The notes under the pieces are model-generated. The model was not told where the DNA came from, did no database searches, and was given only the letters and a program-made list of their open reading frames with translations. This document shows positions 1 through 8,543 of a stretch of DNA of 64,000 nucleotides, in pieces. The position numbers and the translations under genes are program-made. Source of the DNA: Candidatus Electryonea clarkiae (GTDB taxonomy: Bacteria > Electryoneota > Electryoneia > Electryoneales > Electryoneaceae); NCBI GenBank assembly GCA_030765455.1, contig JAVCCM010000073.1, positions 1 to 64,000 of the forward strand. Reading direction: 5' to 3'. Each line of letters begins with the position of its first letter. Positions within the stretch are counted from its first letter, which is position 1.

Positions 1-1
1 G

Positions 2-97
2 GTACTCGATCTGCGTGCATTGAAAAGAAACGGTGACTGGGATAACTATTGGAAATACCATATTGACTGTGAAAAACAACGGCTCTATGCAGCATGA
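2..97 (+). CDS. 3' tail of an ORF entering from the left edge, possibly a transposase C-terminus (partial)
   Basis: The frame that begins at base 2 stays open for 31 codons and stops with TGA at 95-97. The peptide contains LRALKRNGDWDNYWKYH followed by a charged tail ending RLYAA. The GDW-x-x-YW-x-x-H pattern near a C-terminus resembles, from memory, the ends of some insertion-sequence transposases. That assignment is tentative, because only about 30 residues are visible. It overlaps the first 65 bases of the protease reading frame that follows, so the two cannot both be intact genes with normal boundaries. If the assignment holds, a mobile element sits directly against the protease and has removed its 5' end. 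Confidence 0.35.
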   Translation, partial: VLDLRALKRNGDWDNYWKYHIDCEKQRLYAA

Positions 98-2381
98 GGT
101 AATCTCAACTGAAATGAGCCAGACTCATTATTTTTACAGATTCTGGTTAGAGGATAAAGATGATAGAGATGACTTAATCAGCGCTTTAGATACTCTTGAT
201 AACGTGCTAGTAAGCTGTCACGATGGCTATACTGAACCATTATATCCACCTCCATATGATGATTATTATTATTGGCAATGGAATATGCATAATGGACATG
301 GAATAAAGAACGATGCTGCTCTTAACTATTACGATTTCGACGAAACAACTACGAAAGTAGGATTAGTTGATTTTGGTGGAGTTTGGGATGATCATGAAGA
401 TTTCACTGAGATTTTTGGAAATAGAATTTTGGGAGATCTTGGTGAAGAATTAGATGATGAAGACGTAGGTCGTTCAAGTACCATGCTTGTACATGCAACT
501 GCAATGGCTGGTATTATTGGAGCAGCTGGTCAGATGGATCTGTTAGGACAGGGATTTTCAACGCTTGTTGGAGCACATCCGTCTGTTCTAATATTTTCTC
601 AAGACATGAATCTACATGAAGATGACCATACTGATTACTCATCTTCAGAATTGATGTTAAATTGTCGGGCTTATAGCTGTAGAGCAATAAATCTAAGTTG
701 GCGATACATCGATAATCATTATTACAATCGTTATAGCTTTTTAGGACATCTAATAACTTCATATTTATATGATTGTGGAATGCTGGTAGTTGCGGCAAGA
801 GGAAACGAGGCAAATATTGATCGTCACGATCCTCCCCCGATAAGACCTGCTGACACTGCTTATGTTTGGCCTGCATGTAATGGTGATTATATGATGAGTA
901 TAGGAGCACACAAGGCTAATGGTGCATGGGCTAATTATTCAAAATTCAGAGGGACGCTTGATTTGGTAGCTCCTGGGGGTTTGAATGTATGCACTGAACA
1001 AGGTGGTTGTGACAGAAGCGGAGGAGTCCCTGTGACTGTTAATTATCCAAACTCTGATTACAACAATGAGTATATTGACAGAGCTATGGGAACATCTTGC
1101 GCTACTCCCCATGTAACAGGAACTGCTGCTCTGATCTATGATTGCGTTTTAGACCGAAGGAATATTCAATTGCATGCTGGTGATCTACAAGGAATTATTA
1201 GAGCGACTGTTGATGAAAGTCAAGATGAGAAACTTGGATTGGGATATCTGGATGAATATCATGCATTAAGATCAGTATCACCACCTAGATATATTTTTGA
1301 GAACATTTCGACAGTGAATACTCCATCTATCGAACTGATAGAAGAAGGTTTTATTGTAGCGTTTTGGTTAGTAGATGGTGTTAGGACTGGTTATAGATGG
1401 TATGGAGCTGATCTTTATGAAGTGACAGTTGACGTTGAGTTTGATGATCATTTCTCGGAAGGATTGTTAAGAGGCGAGAAAATTGCGTGGGTTACTCACA
1501 ATGGTGTTACAGGGTTTGACAAATATCATCCTGGAGTCTATGAGTATAACCAATATATAGGCAATGTATTTGGAACAGCGTACGGAGAACTAGTTCCAGG
1601 TTCACTTGATGGAGACGGATTCCAACTTCGTACTTACGCTTACAGGCATGATAATTCCTGGCTTCCGGTAAACCCTCTGGGACAAGATTTCGAGATGAAT
1701 TTCTCGCTTGCATCAGATAGACGCCCTCTCAGACCAATGGGAGTCGCATTTGATGATAATCCGGGAGGTCATGTTATCATCGAGTGGAATGCAGTGGACG
1801 ATGAAGATGAAGACCTTGCCGGGTACATAATTTATCGAAGGATTTATAATTCTCAGATGCAGATTGTTTCTGAAGGGGCAATAGATACCGTTGGTACTAC
1901 CACAACTAGCTATGAAGATGATGATTATTATACAACAACTAGGGGTCCCTTGGATCCCGACGTGTATTTTTCTGATTACTGGGTCACAAGTCTTGATGAA
2001 CAGAACAATGAATCCGAAAAAAGTGATCCTGCTTCCGATTATGTAAGCACTGTTTCTGATAAACAATCGCCCCCAGGCGGCTCTAAACAAGCTCCTGTTC
2101 TTGAATTAACCCTTCCAAAATTTCATCAATTCACTGGGAATCATCCAAATCCTTTTAATGCAGTCACAAAACTTAAGTTTGCCGTAGCAGAAAAAGTTCC
2201 AATAGATATAACTGTTTACAATATCAATGGCCAGAAAGTATTTACAGACCAACTCGGGATTAAAGAACCAGGCTGGTATGAAACCGGATTGAATTTGGGA
2301 AATGTAAGCTCTGGATTTTATATTTGCCAAATGAAAATCGGGGATTACACTGGGTCTAGGAGGATATTGTTTGTCAAATAA
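33..2381 (+). CDS. Subtilisin-like (S8) serine protease with type IX sorting domain, probably 5'-truncated
   Basis: This is a secreted endopeptidase of the S8 family. The catalytic triad is readable as Asp113 (VGLVDFGG), His154 (VHATAMAG) and Ser355 (GTSCATPH), with the oxyanion Asn258 (AARGNEA). Residues 31-90 look like the end of an inhibitory propeptide. A fibronectin-III-like segment lies near residues 565-640. The last 85 residues form a C-terminal sorting domain with GNHPNPFN and an end like SGFYICQM. No signal peptide is present: an in-frame TGA lies at 21-23, and the GTG start at 33 falls inside another reading frame. ATG codons at 87 or 114 are possible starts, but neither has a good ribosome site. 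The missing leader suggests that the 5' end was lost, so the product may not be exported. The next gene follows within 12 bases of the stop. Confidence 0.85.
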   Translation: MTGITIGNTILTVKNNGSMQHEVISTEMSQTHYFYRFWLEDKDDRDDLISALDTLDNVLVSCHDGYTEPLYPPPYDDYYYWQWNMHNGHGIKNDAALNYYDFDETTTKVGLVDFGGVWDDHEDFTEIFGNRILGDLGEELDDEDVGRSSTMLVHATAMAGIIGAAGQMDLLGQGFSTLVGAHPSVLIFSQDMNLHEDDHTDYSSSELMLNCRAYSCRAINLSWRYIDNHYYNRYSFLGHLITSYLYDCGMLVVAARGNEANIDRHDPPPIRPADTAYVWPACNGDYMMSIGAHKANGAWANYSKFRGTLDLVAPGGLNVCTEQGGCDRSGGVPVTVNYPNSDYNNEYIDRAMGTSCATPHVTGTAALIYDCVLDRRNIQLHAGDLQGIIRATVDESQDEKLGLGYLDEYHALRSVSPPRYIFENISTVNTPSIELIEEGFIVAFWLVDGVRTGYRWYGADLYEVTVDVEFDDHFSEGLLRGEKIAWVTHNGVTGFDKYHPGVYEYNQYIGNVFGTAYGELVPGSLDGDGFQLRTYAYRHDNSWLPVNPLGQDFEMNFSLASDRRPLRPMGVAFDDNPGGHVIIEWNAVDDEDEDLAGYIIYRRIYNSQMQIVSEGAIDTVGTTTTSYEDDDYYTTTRGPLDPDVYFSDYWVTSLDEQNNESEKSDPASDYVSTVSDKQSPPGGSKQAPVLELTLPKFHQFTGNHPNPFNAVTKLKFAVAEKVPIDITVYNINGQKVFTDQLGIKEPGWYETGLNLGNVSSGFYICQMKIGDYTGSRRILFVK

Positions 2382-2393
2382 ATGGAGAGACTG

Positions 2394-4736
2394 ATGCGAC
2401 ACAGTTTCGTGATGAAAAATCCGATCTGTCTTACATCTATTATTCTTCTTATCTGCTGCCATCTTTACGCAGAGGAGGATTGGACACAGGATGGTCCTTT
2501 CGGCAGTAATTCCTGTCTTCTTGAAGTGGCAGCATGGGATTCCGGTTTAATTTTCATGGGAACGGCTGAGAACGGGATTTACCGGGCAGATACCTCAGAT
2601 TGGATTTGGACTAAGTGTAACTACGGATTACCTGAAATGTGGGATTTGGACTATCTTGTTTTCGACGAAGAAGGAAATCCCAACTATGCCTGGGATGGGA
2701 ATTATAGTAAAATCACACAAATTTTAACCCAATCTGAAGATGAAAATGTGGTGTGGTTAACCTGGAACCTGCACAATCTTGTTTTTAAAAGCGAAAACGC
2801 CGGAGATTCGTGGCAGCAGGTCGAACTGCCTCTGGAAGAAAACTACCAGGTTACTTCAGTGCACCTGATGAATGAACCGGGTGAGGTATTGGTTTGTTGT
2901 TATCACGTCGTAAGATATTCCGGGATGATTTACCGCAGCGATGATAGTGGCGAATCATGGGAAATTCTCTGCGAAAATAACCCTCCCCCAACCTTTGTAC
3001 AAATCCCAGGAGAAGCAGATCACCTGATAAACGGTACTTTCGAAAGCTTTGACGGAGGCGCTAATTGGAATATTCGAGATCAGGGGGGGCATAGTTATAG
3101 ACCAATAGTTCTAGATCCTTCCAATTATGATAGATTATATGGTTTTGGATTAAATGAATTCTGGTGGTGGCAACTTGTGAAGACTAACGATCAAGGCGAA
3201 TCCTGGTTTAGTCTTGATACAATTGATTATGCTATGCCTGATTTACCCCTATTGTATGTTTGTCCGCTCGGTCATGTATTCATCAATGACAGAAACTATT
3301 ATTGCAATATAAGTTATAATTATGGGGCTAGTTTTATAAGAATTCCCTGGGCTCAGCGCGAAGATTTTTTCGACGTTACTCTGGTCGACGACATCAAAGC
3401 ATTGGATTCGGAATCTGAACGACTCCTTTTTGCCACCTCTGCCGGAGCTGTTGTTGCTTATAATGAATTGAGTTCGATAGAATGGAAAATTGATGGATTG
3501 AATGACTGTCGGATTCAGGATATCCAAGCAGATCCTGAGCTTCCTGGAAGTTTCTTTGCCGCCGGACCAAGCGGACTGTTCAAAACAACAAATGCAGGAA
3601 ATTCTTGGCTAATGAAAGACTCGCGTTATTATAAAAAACTTCTTGTCAATAGCAATAATCCGGAAAGTGTAATAGCCTTAAATAATTCGGAGTTAGTCGC
3701 AAGCAATAATGGAGGGATAGATTGGGAAATAAAAATAGATTTAGCTGATACTTACAGAGACGAGATATTTTATAAAGCCATCGATATGGCTAATAATCCT
3801 GAGGATGAAGAAGAAATATTCCTCGTCTTTATACGCACTTACCATCTCGAACATGCTTACAACTTTGTGCTTCTTCGAAGTGAAGATGGCGGTGTTTCCT
3901 TTGAGATTATACTGGACACAGATCAAAATTTACCATATCAAAATTATTATCCCATCGAAGTTGACGCTCGCCGACCGAACAGAATTTATCTGACGGCATT
4001 GAATGATATTCATTACAGTAGCGACCATGGATCAACCTGGGCAAGCCATCCATTACCGGATTCGATCAAACCTATCGATCTTTTAGCAGGGTATTCCGAT
4101 TCTCTCACGGTATATATGACAACATTAGATAACCTCTTCAGGAGCGAAGATGGCGGTGAAACCTGGGAAGTGGAAGATCTTGGTTTCGAAATCATAAAAC
4201 CCCACTCACTCCGCTCCTTGAGATCCGGTATTGAGAATGATGAGGCAATGTACCTGGTGGTGGCAGGTCAGGGTATCTATTACCGGGAAGATTTTGCCAA
4301 CCGTTGGGAATTAGTAGAAGGCCCATATGATGGAAGAGTTACATCTATCGCAGAAGACTCTGAAGGAAGGATCGCTGTTGGTACTCATGGACAAGGAGTC
4401 TGGGTTTATGGTGAACCTTTGATCGTGGAAGAAATAATAAATAGTTCCAGTCAACCCTCGACTCATACTCTGCTTGATGGATATCCAAATCCTTTCAACA
4501 ATTATATTAATATTACTTTTTCAATGTCTTACACGTCGCAGCTTAGACTCGATATCATAAATATTAATGGTCAAGTTGTCACTGAATTAGCTGATGAATA
4601 TATAACCTCAGGCAATCATAACATCGTTTGGGATGGTACAGATTGTAACCGTAATAAATTATCGTCAGGGATATATTTTATCAGGATGCAGACTGAAGTG
4701 TCTGTCAAACTAAAAAAAATTGTTTTGCTAAAATAA
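2394..4736 (+). CDS. Secreted BNR/YCF48-like beta-propeller protein with type IX sorting domain
   Basis: This is an extracellular protein of about 780 residues. The N-terminus is a signal peptide (hydrophobic stretch around LTSIILLICC, likely cut after LYA). The body carries repeated Asp-box-like motifs of sialidase/BNR and YCF48 propellers: SDDSGESW, SENAGDSW, TTNAGNSW, SSDHGSTW and SEDGGETW. The last 85 residues are a sorting domain (LDGYPNPFNN, then SSGIYFIRM). An ATG at 2382 directly abuts the upstream stop, but GGAGAG at 2384-2389 sits at a better distance from the ATG at 2394, so I chose the latter. The gene is probably cotranscribed with the protease. The substrate is unknown, and BNR repeats alone do not show glycosidase activity. 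Confidence 0.8.
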   Translation: MRHSFVMKNPICLTSIILLICCHLYAEEDWTQDGPFGSNSCLLEVAAWDSGLIFMGTAENGIYRADTSDWIWTKCNYGLPEMWDLDYLVFDEEGNPNYAWDGNYSKITQILTQSEDENVVWLTWNLHNLVFKSENAGDSWQQVELPLEENYQVTSVHLMNEPGEVLVCCYHVVRYSGMIYRSDDSGESWEILCENNPPPTFVQIPGEADHLINGTFESFDGGANWNIRDQGGHSYRPIVLDPSNYDRLYGFGLNEFWWWQLVKTNDQGESWFSLDTIDYAMPDLPLLYVCPLGHVFINDRNYYCNISYNYGASFIRIPWAQREDFFDVTLVDDIKALDSESERLLFATSAGAVVAYNELSSIEWKIDGLNDCRIQDIQADPELPGSFFAAGPSGLFKTTNAGNSWLMKDSRYYKKLLVNSNNPESVIALNNSELVASNNGGIDWEIKIDLADTYRDEIFYKAIDMANNPEDEEEIFLVFIRTYHLEHAYNFVLLRSEDGGVSFEIILDTDQNLPYQNYYPIEVDARRPNRIYLTALNDIHYSSDHGSTWASHPLPDSIKPIDLLAGYSDSLTVYMTTLDNLFRSEDGGETWEVEDLGFEIIKPHSLRSLRSGIENDEAMYLVVAGQGIYYREDFANRWELVEGPYDGRVTSIAEDSEGRIAVGTHGQGVWVYGEPLIVEEIINSSSQPSTHTLLDGYPNPFNNYINITFSMSYTSQLRLDIININGQVVTELADEYITSGNHNIVWDGTDCNRNKLSSGIYFIRMQTEVSVKLKKIVLLK

Positions 4737-4753
4737 GAATACGATATCTAGAT

Positions 4754-4790
4754 GGGTGGCTTGGTTTACTTGTGTACAGACCGGCTATCT
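4754..4790 (+). repeat. Dispersed repeat relic, copy 1
   Basis: GGGTGGCTTGGTTTACTTGT is followed by TGTACAGACCGGCTATCT. The second half recurs at 6023-6040 with one mismatch. The first half recurs, inverted and with three mismatches, at 62664-62684. It has no coding content. Confidence 0.6.
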
Positions 4791-4829
4791 ATCAAGTAGG
4801 TTCATTGCGAACCCCGGGTGCCCGGGTGC

Positions 4830-4860
4830 CCCTGTTTGTTCACAAACAGGGTTTATCTTA
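4830..4860 (+). terminator. Candidate terminator after the BNR protein gene
   Basis: CCCTGTTTGT and ACAAACAGGG form a perfect 10-base stem around a 2-base loop, followed by the T-rich TTTATCTTATTTC. It lies 94 bases past the stop at 4736. The T tract is interrupted, so termination strength is uncertain. It may instead be part of the local repeat. Confidence 0.45.
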
Positions 4861-5060
4861 TTTCTTTTCAACCGATTAGACCGTATCCCTACGGTACTCA
4901 GGAATATCACCAACAGGGTCGGATTTGTCCAGAATCCAGAATTTTGCGCTTGACCATTTCCAAACTTCCGGAAACTCTATCAGCTTGTTTCCACTTTGGA
5001 AACACAGTATATTTTAACTGACAGCTACCAGTACATTGATTCTAAGTAGTGAGTCGTAAA

Positions 5061-5180
5061 AGTAACTCCCTTTCGCCGAAAGGGAGCGGCTTGAACGATG
5101 CGACTATACTACATAATTATAACAACTAATACTGTTACTAATGAAAAAGTGCGTCTCCCTTTCGGCGAAAGGGAGTTACT
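5061..5180. repeat. 120-base element with 26-base perfect terminal inverted repeats
   Basis: Bases 5061-5086 (AGTAACTCCCTTTCG...) are the exact reverse complement of 5155-5180. Each arm is itself nearly palindromic (CTCCCTTTCG/CGAAAGGGAG), so the element can form either two small hairpins or one large cruciform. The 68-base core is AT-rich and non-coding. The form is that of a small non-autonomous palindromic element. It lies about 50 bases upstream of higB and could affect that promoter. Confidence 0.75.
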
Positions 5181-5229
5181 CGTCAAACCATATGAATCAT
5201 AGTACTAAAACCGTAAATGGATTGTTGAA

Positions 5230-5529
5230 ATGGAGCTACATGGCGCAATAGTACTTCAAAAGTTTTTGAATAAGCACCGTACTTCAGTCAAGGATATACG
5301 GAATTTCAAGCGTGATGTTGAGAATGCCGGCTGGGAAAGCCCTGCTGATATCAGGAAGGATTACCCGAACAGCCTTCGCCAGGTAAACGATCGTCGTTTC
5401 GTTTTCAAGTTTGGACATCGATTTCGTATTGATTCGATAATAAGTTTCAAAATGGGATTTGTCCGCGTGAAACGTGTAGGTACTCATGAAGAGTGTATAA
5501 CTGGAAATTCGACGAATAGGAGTTTATGA
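5230..5529 (+). CDS. higB: HigB-family toxin (RelE-like mRNA interferase), 3' end apparently frameshifted
   Basis: The protein belongs to the HigB branch of RelE-fold toxins, which cleave mRNA during translation. The family pattern is clear: FLNKHRTSVKDIRNFKRDV, then W-x-x-PADIRKDYPN, then RFVFKFG-x-x-FRIDSIISF and RVKRVGTHEE. The normal C-terminus of about ten residues after GTHEE is replaced by CITGNSTNRSL. Removing two bases from GAGTGTATAAC restores EEYNWKFDE and a stop at 5517-5519. That stop lies just before the antitoxin ribosome site, which is the expected arrangement. Either the toxin carries a late frameshift or the sequence has a small error. The last residues can matter for activity, so function is uncertain. 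The antitoxin gene follows directly. Confidence 0.8.
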   Translation: MELHGAIVLQKFLNKHRTSVKDIRNFKRDVENAGWESPADIRKDYPNSLRQVNDRRFVFKFGHRFRIDSIISFKMGFVRVKRVGTHEECITGNSTNRSL

Positions 5530-5921
5530 TGACTGCCGTTACCAATATTCGATTGCTCAAGACCGAGTCTGATTATGAAAAAGCGATGGCTCGTTTTGAC
5601 GAACTGATGGCATTGGATCCTGACAGGGATACGCCGGACGGGGATGAGTTCGAAGCCCTGTCCCTTCTTATTCGCGAATATGAGATCCAGCATACAGATA
5701 TTGCTTCACCTGATCCAGTTGACTATCTGCTTCATGTAATGGAAAGACGCGGTTTGACCCGAAAGGATTTGGAACCATACATCGGATCGAGAGGACAGGT
5801 TTCCAAAGTACTGAACATGAAGAGACCATTAAGTTTGAGAATGATGAGAAGATTACACTCCGGACTTGGCATTCCTGCAGACGTTCTTCTGAAAAATCCG
5901 AAGATGATTGGTCAAATGTAG
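5526..5921 (+). CDS. higA: HigA-family antitoxin, XRE-type helix-turn-helix
   Basis: This 131-residue antitoxin would neutralise HigB and repress the operon. The N-terminal half is acidic and helical (residues 10-60) and is the likely toxin-binding part. The C-terminal half contains an XRE helix-turn-helix: LLHVMERRGLTRKDLEPYIG, then SRGQVSKVLNMKRPLSLRMM. This order and length match the HigA type whose gene follows the toxin. The ribosome site TAGGAG at 5517-5522 serves the ATG at 5526 or the one at 5529. A small hairpin (5924-5939) follows immediately. The pair is flanked by repeats, which fits an acquired module. Confidence 0.88.
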   Translation: MMTAVTNIRLLKTESDYEKAMARFDELMALDPDRDTPDGDEFEALSLLIREYEIQHTDIASPDPVDYLLHVMERRGLTRKDLEPYIGSRGQVSKVLNMKRPLSLRMMRRLHSGLGIPADVLLKNPKMIGQM

Positions 5922-5923
5922 CT

Positions 5924-5939
5924 CGGATTCTTGAATCCG
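5924..5939 (+). terminator. Hairpin directly after higA
   Basis: CGGATTC and GAATCCG form a 7-base stem around TT, two bases after the higA stop. No T tract follows, so it may stabilise the mRNA end or be a weak terminator. Confidence 0.3.
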
Positions 5940-6002
5940 GGGAAAGGGATTGTCAGGCTAATTTCGCTGTAAGGTAAATCAACTTTCAGGTCAATTATTC
6001 GT

Positions 6003-6040
6003 GTGTGAGCCTGTTTTGTTCATGTACAGACCGGTTATCT
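6003..6040 (+). repeat. Dispersed repeat relic, copy 2
   Basis: TGTACAGACCGGTTATCT at 6023-6040 matches 4773-4790 at 17 of 18 positions. The upstream GAGCCTGTTTTGTTCA is a drifted version of the first half of copy 1. Together the copies bracket the higBA module. Confidence 0.55.
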
Positions 6041-6104
6041 GTTACGGTAACTGTTCAGAATGACTAATACCCAATAGTTTAGGAAAGAATTAAACAGTTA
6101 CCTA

Positions 6105-8390
6105 TTACGAAACGTCCTTGCGAACACTGATATCAAGATTAGAGTCGATGATCAATGTTATTTGTGTGCCTTTACCAACCTCACTTTCGACTAAAATTTG
6201 ACCTTGATGGTCAGATATAATCTGGTAACAGATTGAAAGACCGAGCCCGGTGCCTACTCCTACTCCCTTTGTTGTGAAGCCCGGATCAAAAATCTTGTCC
6301 AAATGTTCTTTCGTGATTCCCGTACCGGTATCTTCGAAACGAATATGTACATTTTCGTCTTTCATAAAAGTGGATATGGTAATTGTACCTTTATCCTCTA
6401 TTGCATGCAGTGCATTGATAAGCAGGTTCACATAAACCTGGTTCAGTTGTGCCGGATAACAATGGATAGGCGGGATATCCCCGAAATTGCGAATCACCTC
6501 AACTTTGTTTCTCAACTCATGATTGACCAGGGCAAGAGTGTCTTCGATTCCCTCATGTATATCGACTTTCATCAGATCCGACCGGTCCAGTCTGGCAAAA
6601 CTTTTCAAGCGGCTGACAATTTCTGTGACTCGTTGTGTACCGGATGAAATAACTTTATTTGCTTCATCAATAACCTTGATTAGTTTTTCATATTCATCGG
6701 ACTCATCACCGCATTTTTTCAGCAGCTCTTTCATCTCGTCTTTTAACTTTTCGGTAGCACTCATCAGGGTTCCGTGCATACTGTGAACCGCACCGACCGG
6801 GGTGTTTATTTCATGTGCAACGCCTGCTACCAGCATACCGAGGGATGCCATCTTTTCAGATTGAAGCAGTTGCGCCTGGGTTTCATTCAGATGTTTATAT
6901 GCCTGGCTTAGTTTTTCATGTGTACGTTCGAGTTCATCGAGGACTTGCTGTCGTTTGCGGGCTTCATGCAGCTCCTGCTCATGTCTCTTATTCTCTTCCT
7001 CAAGACGGAGCCTCTCTATCTCCTGTTTTTTCGCTTCACGTTCTTTCTCAAGTGCCAGTTCGGACAGTTTTTTTACGTCTTCAATTTTAACCAGGAGGTC
7101 TTTGTTCGTTAGGGCGACGCTTCGTGCGAGATAGATAGACATGGCTAACAGCAATCCCAATATGCCCCAGATGTATATCATAGGAATAAAGGGCAGAACA
7201 CCGGTTTTATCCAATGATTCCAGCATCTGGTATCCGGAACCAAGACATACGATGATAAATCCGATGGCAAGGATCCAGACACCGCTTCTTCTTTGAATCA
7301 GCGCGCGGATTACTATGCGTAATTCCTCGACTATTACAAGAAGTGCGAAAACTAATAGATACTGATGATTTAAACCACGAATAAGAATCAGGAATAATAC
7401 TGCAACACCCAAAACAGGCCAGAATTGTACAGGCATTTTTGTATAGAACAGGGAATACACCAGCCTTAAACCGGTAACGGTTATACCGAGAAGACAAAAC
7501 TTGAAAATGTAATAGGTAAAAAAGAATTCTGAAGCGTTTGCGATATCCAGTTGAGCAAATTCCGTCAGGGTCAGACCCGCCATAAAAAATGCTAACAGGG
7601 CTATCCAGATATTCTGATTCAACCTTGGAAAGAAAACGAAAAGGAGAATATGGAGCAATCCAAGCGCAACAGACAATCCGATAATAATCATCAATTGGGC
7701 GGTGTTCCGGATGGAATTGCCAATAATCGATTCTTCAAAATTTATCAGATCTTTGAAGTCAATACTGAAACCAATATGCGCATTAAATTTTCTAAGGATA
7801 TCCGCTTTATTATTTGAATATCGAACTGCCAGGAGATGAGATGTTGTGTCACTGAATTGAATTGGCAGTATCTTTTTCTGCGGGTAATAGGGAGCATCTT
7901 CCTCATCAACACTCCTGCCGGGTTTTCCAAGGGAATAAAGAAGTTTTCCATCCATGAATACCTGGCATGCACCCGAGTACTCAAGCTCCAGCGCCAATGG
8001 ATGATTCCATAAACTGGAGTCCACCTCCAACGGCATCCTGAACCAGCCGATTCCCCTCCAGTCACTGATTGGAGAATCGACCATGTTGATACGGGAATCA
8101 ACATATTGCCACGAACTATCATCGAAATTCGATGCTGACCATAAAGGATCATCCCCTTCATGATAACGCCATAACCACTCTTTAGTTACAGTAACTTCTT
8201 CTTTAACAGCGTCATAACTTAGATGCATCGAACTGGGTTCACCAGTGGAACTCTTCGGATTTAGAATGATTAAAATCGTGAGGAAAAACAGCAGCCAGAT
8301 ATGTGAGAATATTTTTTGCATTATGGAATTTATTACCATCGCAGTTAACAAAATGATTAAGAATATACGAAGTGAATCCGGTAAGCGCAT
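6105..8390 (-). CDS. Membrane sensor histidine kinase with extracytoplasmic sugar-binding-like domain and 7TM region
   Basis: This is a sensor kinase of 761 residues. A signal or anchor segment occupies residues 1-45. Residues 65-190 look like a galactose-binding-like fold (WRYHEGDDPLW, DDSSWQYVD, GIGWFRM, VFMDGKLLY). A bundle of about seven membrane helices runs from 230 to 425, followed by a charged coiled coil (430-515). The HisKA domain has the phospho-acceptor His526 (VAGVAHEINTPVG). The HATPase domain has the N box (NQVYVNLLINALHAI), the G1 box (EDTGTG), the F box (IFDPGFTTK) and the G2 box (GVGTGLGLS). No response regulator is adjacent, so its partner lies elsewhere. The start could instead be the internal Met24 (8321), since no clear ribosome site marks either. 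Confidence 0.88.
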   Translation of the reverse strand: MRLPDSLRIFLIILLTAMVINSIMQKIFSHIWLLFFLTILIILNPKSSTGEPSSMHLSYDAVKEEVTVTKEWLWRYHEGDDPLWSASNFDDSSWQYVDSRINMVDSPISDWRGIGWFRMPLEVDSSLWNHPLALELEYSGACQVFMDGKLLYSLGKPGRSVDEEDAPYYPQKKILPIQFSDTTSHLLAVRYSNNKADILRKFNAHIGFSIDFKDLINFEESIIGNSIRNTAQLMIIIGLSVALGLLHILLFVFFPRLNQNIWIALLAFFMAGLTLTEFAQLDIANASEFFFTYYIFKFCLLGITVTGLRLVYSLFYTKMPVQFWPVLGVAVLFLILIRGLNHQYLLVFALLVIVEELRIVIRALIQRRSGVWILAIGFIIVCLGSGYQMLESLDKTGVLPFIPMIYIWGILGLLLAMSIYLARSVALTNKDLLVKIEDVKKLSELALEKEREAKKQEIERLRLEEENKRHEQELHEARKRQQVLDELERTHEKLSQAYKHLNETQAQLLQSEKMASLGMLVAGVAHEINTPVGAVHSMHGTLMSATEKLKDEMKELLKKCGDESDEYEKLIKVIDEANKVISSGTQRVTEIVSRLKSFARLDRSDLMKVDIHEGIEDTLALVNHELRNKVEVIRNFGDIPPIHCYPAQLNQVYVNLLINALHAIEDKGTITISTFMKDENVHIRFEDTGTGITKEHLDKIFDPGFTTKGVGVGTGLGLSICYQIISDHQGQILVESEVGKGTQITLIIDSNLDISVRKDVS

Positions 8391-8543
8391 TAATTTGTCT
8401 GAAATTTAAAGCAATAAGATGGAATGTCTTTCATGCCGGTATGATCACGAGTCAAGCCCGAGAATGACAATCCCTTGAATCAGTGAATTAATGCATTAAT
8501 GCCACTTTGTATCTTATGATAAGAGGAGCACCCGCGGGGAATA

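Larger units (their letters stand above)
4737..5229. other. Gene-free stretch rich in repeats and hairpins
   Basis: About 490 bases between the BNR protein and higB contain no convincing gene. They hold a dispersed-repeat relic at 4754-4790, a strong hairpin at 4830-4851 and a 120-base element with perfect inverted ends at 5061-5180, each listed separately. Short open frames here have no ribosome site and are made of repeat sequence. Confidence 0.6.

Noticed and set aside
514..909. 131-codon minus-strand ORF inside the protease gene
   Set aside because: It is antisense to a clearly coding region with conserved catalytic motifs and shows no domain of its own.
4756..5021. Two overlapping short plus-strand ORFs after the BNR gene
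   Set aside because: They are composed of repeat and hairpin sequence, have no ribosome site and no protein-like features.
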